Shown: positions 62,301 to 64,000 of the stretch, piece after piece | How the letters are laid out: every line of letters begins with the position of its first letter | Position numbering within the stretch: position 1 is the first letter of the stretch | Source of the DNA: Pectinophora gossypiella | Lineage: Eukaryota; Arthropoda; Insecta; Lepidoptera; Gelechiidae | Assembly (NCBI RefSeq): GCF_024362695.1 | Contig: NC_065419.1 | Location: forward strand, 15,004,678 to 15,068,677 | Direction of reading: 5' to 3' | Length of the DNA: 64,000 bases | Position numbers and translations under genes: made by a program | Notes under the pieces: generated by a model | The model's database searches: none | Seen by the model: the letters and a program-made list of their open reading frames with translations, nothing else | What the model was told of the DNA's origin: nothing

Positions 62301-63673
62301 TCATGTAACGACTACATACTTACTAAGTAAATAGTGGCTCGGACCGACGGAGTTACTTTAACGGAGTGCCTTGCTAAGCACGGATCAACTTCTGTCGGAC
62401 AATCGGGTCTGCAATGTACTATACAAACTAGAGATCACAAAATGATTCTATTGAGACCACAGTGACAGTTGAATACTTAAAATCAAATCAATCAATTTCA
62501 ATGTTATTTGCATTGCGCACTTAGTTTTACATGCGCAAATGGCAAATTGCAATATTGCTTTCTTAGATGAATATCTGTTTCAATACTTGTTTTGTATGTG
62601 AGTTTGTAATCTACTATTTATTATTATAGTTTCCTTACATTATGGTTAGGTATATTTTTAGGAAATATGTATTATATTAACTTTTGTTTTACTTTTAGGT
62701 ATTTATTATTTTTTTGTTGCACCATCCCGCATCCAAGTTGTTTGTAAATGTTTGTTTCCTTTTGGTGGTTGCTTGTTTGATTTGATTTGATGAATTGCGT
62801 CGATGTGGCCATTTTAACCCTCCTGTTTATCAATACGTGTATTATTTTTGGCTGTCAATACGCATCGATTAGCTATAAGAATACCTTGCGGCTTGTGCCG
62901 TCGGATAGAGAGCGTCTCCATGCGGCGCCGCAGGTCCAGCATCTTCCCCATGGTGACGGCGTTCTGCGCAAGCGCTCCGCCCTCGGGCTCCGCCGCGCAC
63001 CCGCCGCCGCACGACGAGCACGCGCTGCACACCGACTCCGACGACACTTGCGATAGGGAGGACTCCGCTGGGGACACAAATTACAATTTTGTATAACCTT
63101 CGCTACTTTTCTTTTTCAAATTAGTCTTTCTTGTACTCTGGTCTTAACTGCCTAAAGTTTAAGTAATACAGCTCTTTTTATATAAATACTCTGAACCGGC
63201 GTGTATGAAACGATTGATGAATGTGAAGGAAGCAAGAGAAGTGTGTCAGGATCGAAGCAAATCGAATTCCATAGTCTCTGCTTACCCCGGTAGGAAATAG
63301 GCGTGTATTACATACATTTTGTGCTTTTTTACTGCCGGTGTTACAAAATAATCGAGTTTTTATAAATCGATTAAATAAATTACGCGAATAAATCGATTTT
63401 CATAAATAGCACCATCTATGGTGCCGGGAACATTGGCAAAGTGTGCCACTTTTGCTGGATGGTGAAGCGACCCTCTCATTTCTGTGCCAAAGCCAAAAGA
63501 GGATATGCCATGAGCATGATAATAGTGCGTGCTCACAGTGCGTGTGCAGCGGCGAGTAGGAGCCGTCGGGGTTGTGTCGCACGCGCAGCATGTTGACGCG
63601 CTCGCCCTCGCGGAACACCACCACCGTCACCTTGCAGCCGCTGCCGCTGCTGCAGCCCCACTCAGACTCCTCG
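59301..63673 (-). CDS. ZFAND4: AN1-type zinc finger protein, ZFAND4-like, 3' part
   Basis: Minus-strand exons are 63673-63537, 63067-62885, 62078-61928, 60777-60677, 60105-59972 and 59603-59301 (stop). All GT-AG junctions keep frame, giving about 336 residues visible; the 5' exons are outside the window. The first exon encodes KVTVVVFREGERVNMLRVRH. Middle exons are low-complexity, with cysteine-rich clusters (VCSACSSCGGGC, CEPCRCRCP). The last exon has a proline/alanine run and then a perfect AN1 finger: CGLC, 11 residues, CRC, GAEF, C, AP, HRYAEVHGC, with YDYK after it and C-terminus RLPKI. C-terminal placement and PKI ending fit ZFAND4, whose ubiquitin-like N-terminus would lie upstream. 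AN1 fingers generally act in ubiquitin/proteasome stress handling. Exons are very GC-rich. The family is sure; the exact orthologue is less so. Confidence 0.8.
59577..59599. repeat. (CGG)n coding repeat
   Basis: Seven CGG/GGC triplets at the start of the last ZFAND4-like exon encode a PPPPP run on the minus strand. The neighbouring (GCGGGC)n type run at 59484-59540 encodes Ala-Pro repeats. Confidence 0.85.
60106..60676 (-). other. ZFAND4-like intron (AT-rich)
   Basis: I see no repeat or coding element. Confidence 0.4.
60778..61927. other. ZFAND4-like intron with inverted-repeat island
   Basis: 60955-61045 is bounded by inverted ends (TTTCAACCAATAGCCG and CGGCTATTGGTCAAAG). The segment GACGTCGTACGGCTATTGGT is shared with 22128-22147. 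MITE D lies at 61316-61446. A (GT)n tract at 61876-61925 abuts the exon's donor site at 61927. Confidence 0.6.
61316..61446. mobile_element. Palindromic MITE family D
   Basis: CGTACGGTCACGAGCATCAA and ACATTTTGGTACCATGTCAC pair with GTGCGATAGAGTCACAAAGT and ATTATATTGCTCATAATTG. Confidence 0.65.
62079..62884. other. ZFAND4-like intron with nested repeats
   Basis: A SINE S2 body copy is at 62215-62410 (ATCAACCCTGGTGTCTGGGT, CTCATGTAACGACTACATAC). MITE A (62480-62572 and 62796-62824) is split by a separate insertion at 62573-62788. Confidence 0.6.
62573..62788 (+). mobile_element. Retroposon-like insertion nested in MITE A
   Basis: 216 bp ending in (TTTGA)n-type repeats, flanked by the 7-bp direct repeat GATGAAT (62566-62572 and 62789-62795). 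Removing it restores the MITE A arm. No ORF. It contains GTTGCACCATCCCGCATCCA. The class is likely a short LINE or SINE 3' end. Confidence 0.7.
63068..63536. other. ZFAND4-like intron with family P repeat
   Basis: 63215-63318 is a minus-strand family P copy (AGGAAGCAAGAGAAGTGTGT, CAGGATCGAAGCAAATCG, TCTCTGCTTACCCCGGTAGG). The remainder is unassigned. Confidence 0.55.
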
Positions 63674-64000
63674 CTGGAACATACACACAAATTAACATAC
63701 AGGGTGTTAGTGACATCGTAACGAATACTGAGGGAGATGATTCAGGCCGTGATTTAGAGTTGATATCAAGTGGAATTTTCGATGTGGCGTCCAATATGGA
63801 AATAAATATTTTCTTTCTTTCTTTCTTTCTTTAAAAACACCACAAAGATGAACATTGTAAGATAATCCCTAACAGAGTGGGCTGAGTCTTCTTTTTATCG
63901 TGTGGGTTATGCGGTGAATTACCAACCTCATCGACCTTGGTGTCAGGGTTATGATTAAGCCGCCAAAGGCCCTGGCATGACTCATGTAACGACTACTTAG
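63674..64000. other. ZFAND4-like intron at window edge
   Basis: It holds a MITE C arm (63698-63785: CAGGGTGTTAGTGACATCGT), a (TTTC)n run (63810-63833) and a SINE S2 body fragment (63890-64000: GAATTACCAACCTCATCGAC, CTCATGTAACGACTACT). The next upstream exon of the gene is not in the window. Confidence 0.55.

Overview
This window is from a lepidopteran (moth or butterfly) nuclear genome. It has AT-rich, repeat-dense intergenic and intronic DNA, short GC-rich exons with GT-AG introns, and insect-type proteins. The repeats include tRNA- and 5S-derived SINEs, RTE-type tails built around a GCCCAGCAGTGG motif, and many palindromic MITEs. I named genes from protein motifs and remembered family sequences. 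No database search was run.

Layout: (1) 1-15,560 holds no gene I can support, only SINEs, RTE tails and MITEs. (2) 15,561-~26,700, + strand: Jun N-terminal kinase (basket/JNK), eight core coding exons. It has two candidate first coding exons, two alternative C-termini, a decayed partial exon copy and an intronic 21-bp minisatellite. (3) 28,905-30,276, +: TAF9, three exons. (4) 30,828-32,663, -: mitochondrial 3-hydroxyacyl-CoA dehydrogenase, copy A, convergent with TAF9. (5) 33,763-48,115, +: a second HADH copy (B), head-to-head with A. Its introns have been stretched by an intact-looking LINE (ORF 36,531-39,461) and a gag-less Ty3/Gypsy LTR element (41,241-44,906). It has two alternative last exons (46,009 and 47,877) after a GC-type splice donor. 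(6) 48,328-49,622: a structurally complete mariner with perfect inverted repeats. (7) 54,509-57,788, +: inositol polyphosphate multikinase (IPMK/Ipk2), five coding exons. (8) 59,301-63,673, -: the 3' part of an AN1 zinc-finger gene, best match ZFAND4, whose 5' end lies beyond the window.

The host genes are a signalling kinase, a general transcription factor, beta-oxidation enzymes, an inositol phosphate kinase and a zinc-finger protein. They do not form one pathway. The most unusual items are: duplicated exons in both JNK and HADH-B; the Gypsy element, whose primer-binding site has grown into the whole 3' half of tRNA-Trp exactly where gag and protease are missing; and several palindromic repeat families recurring through the window.
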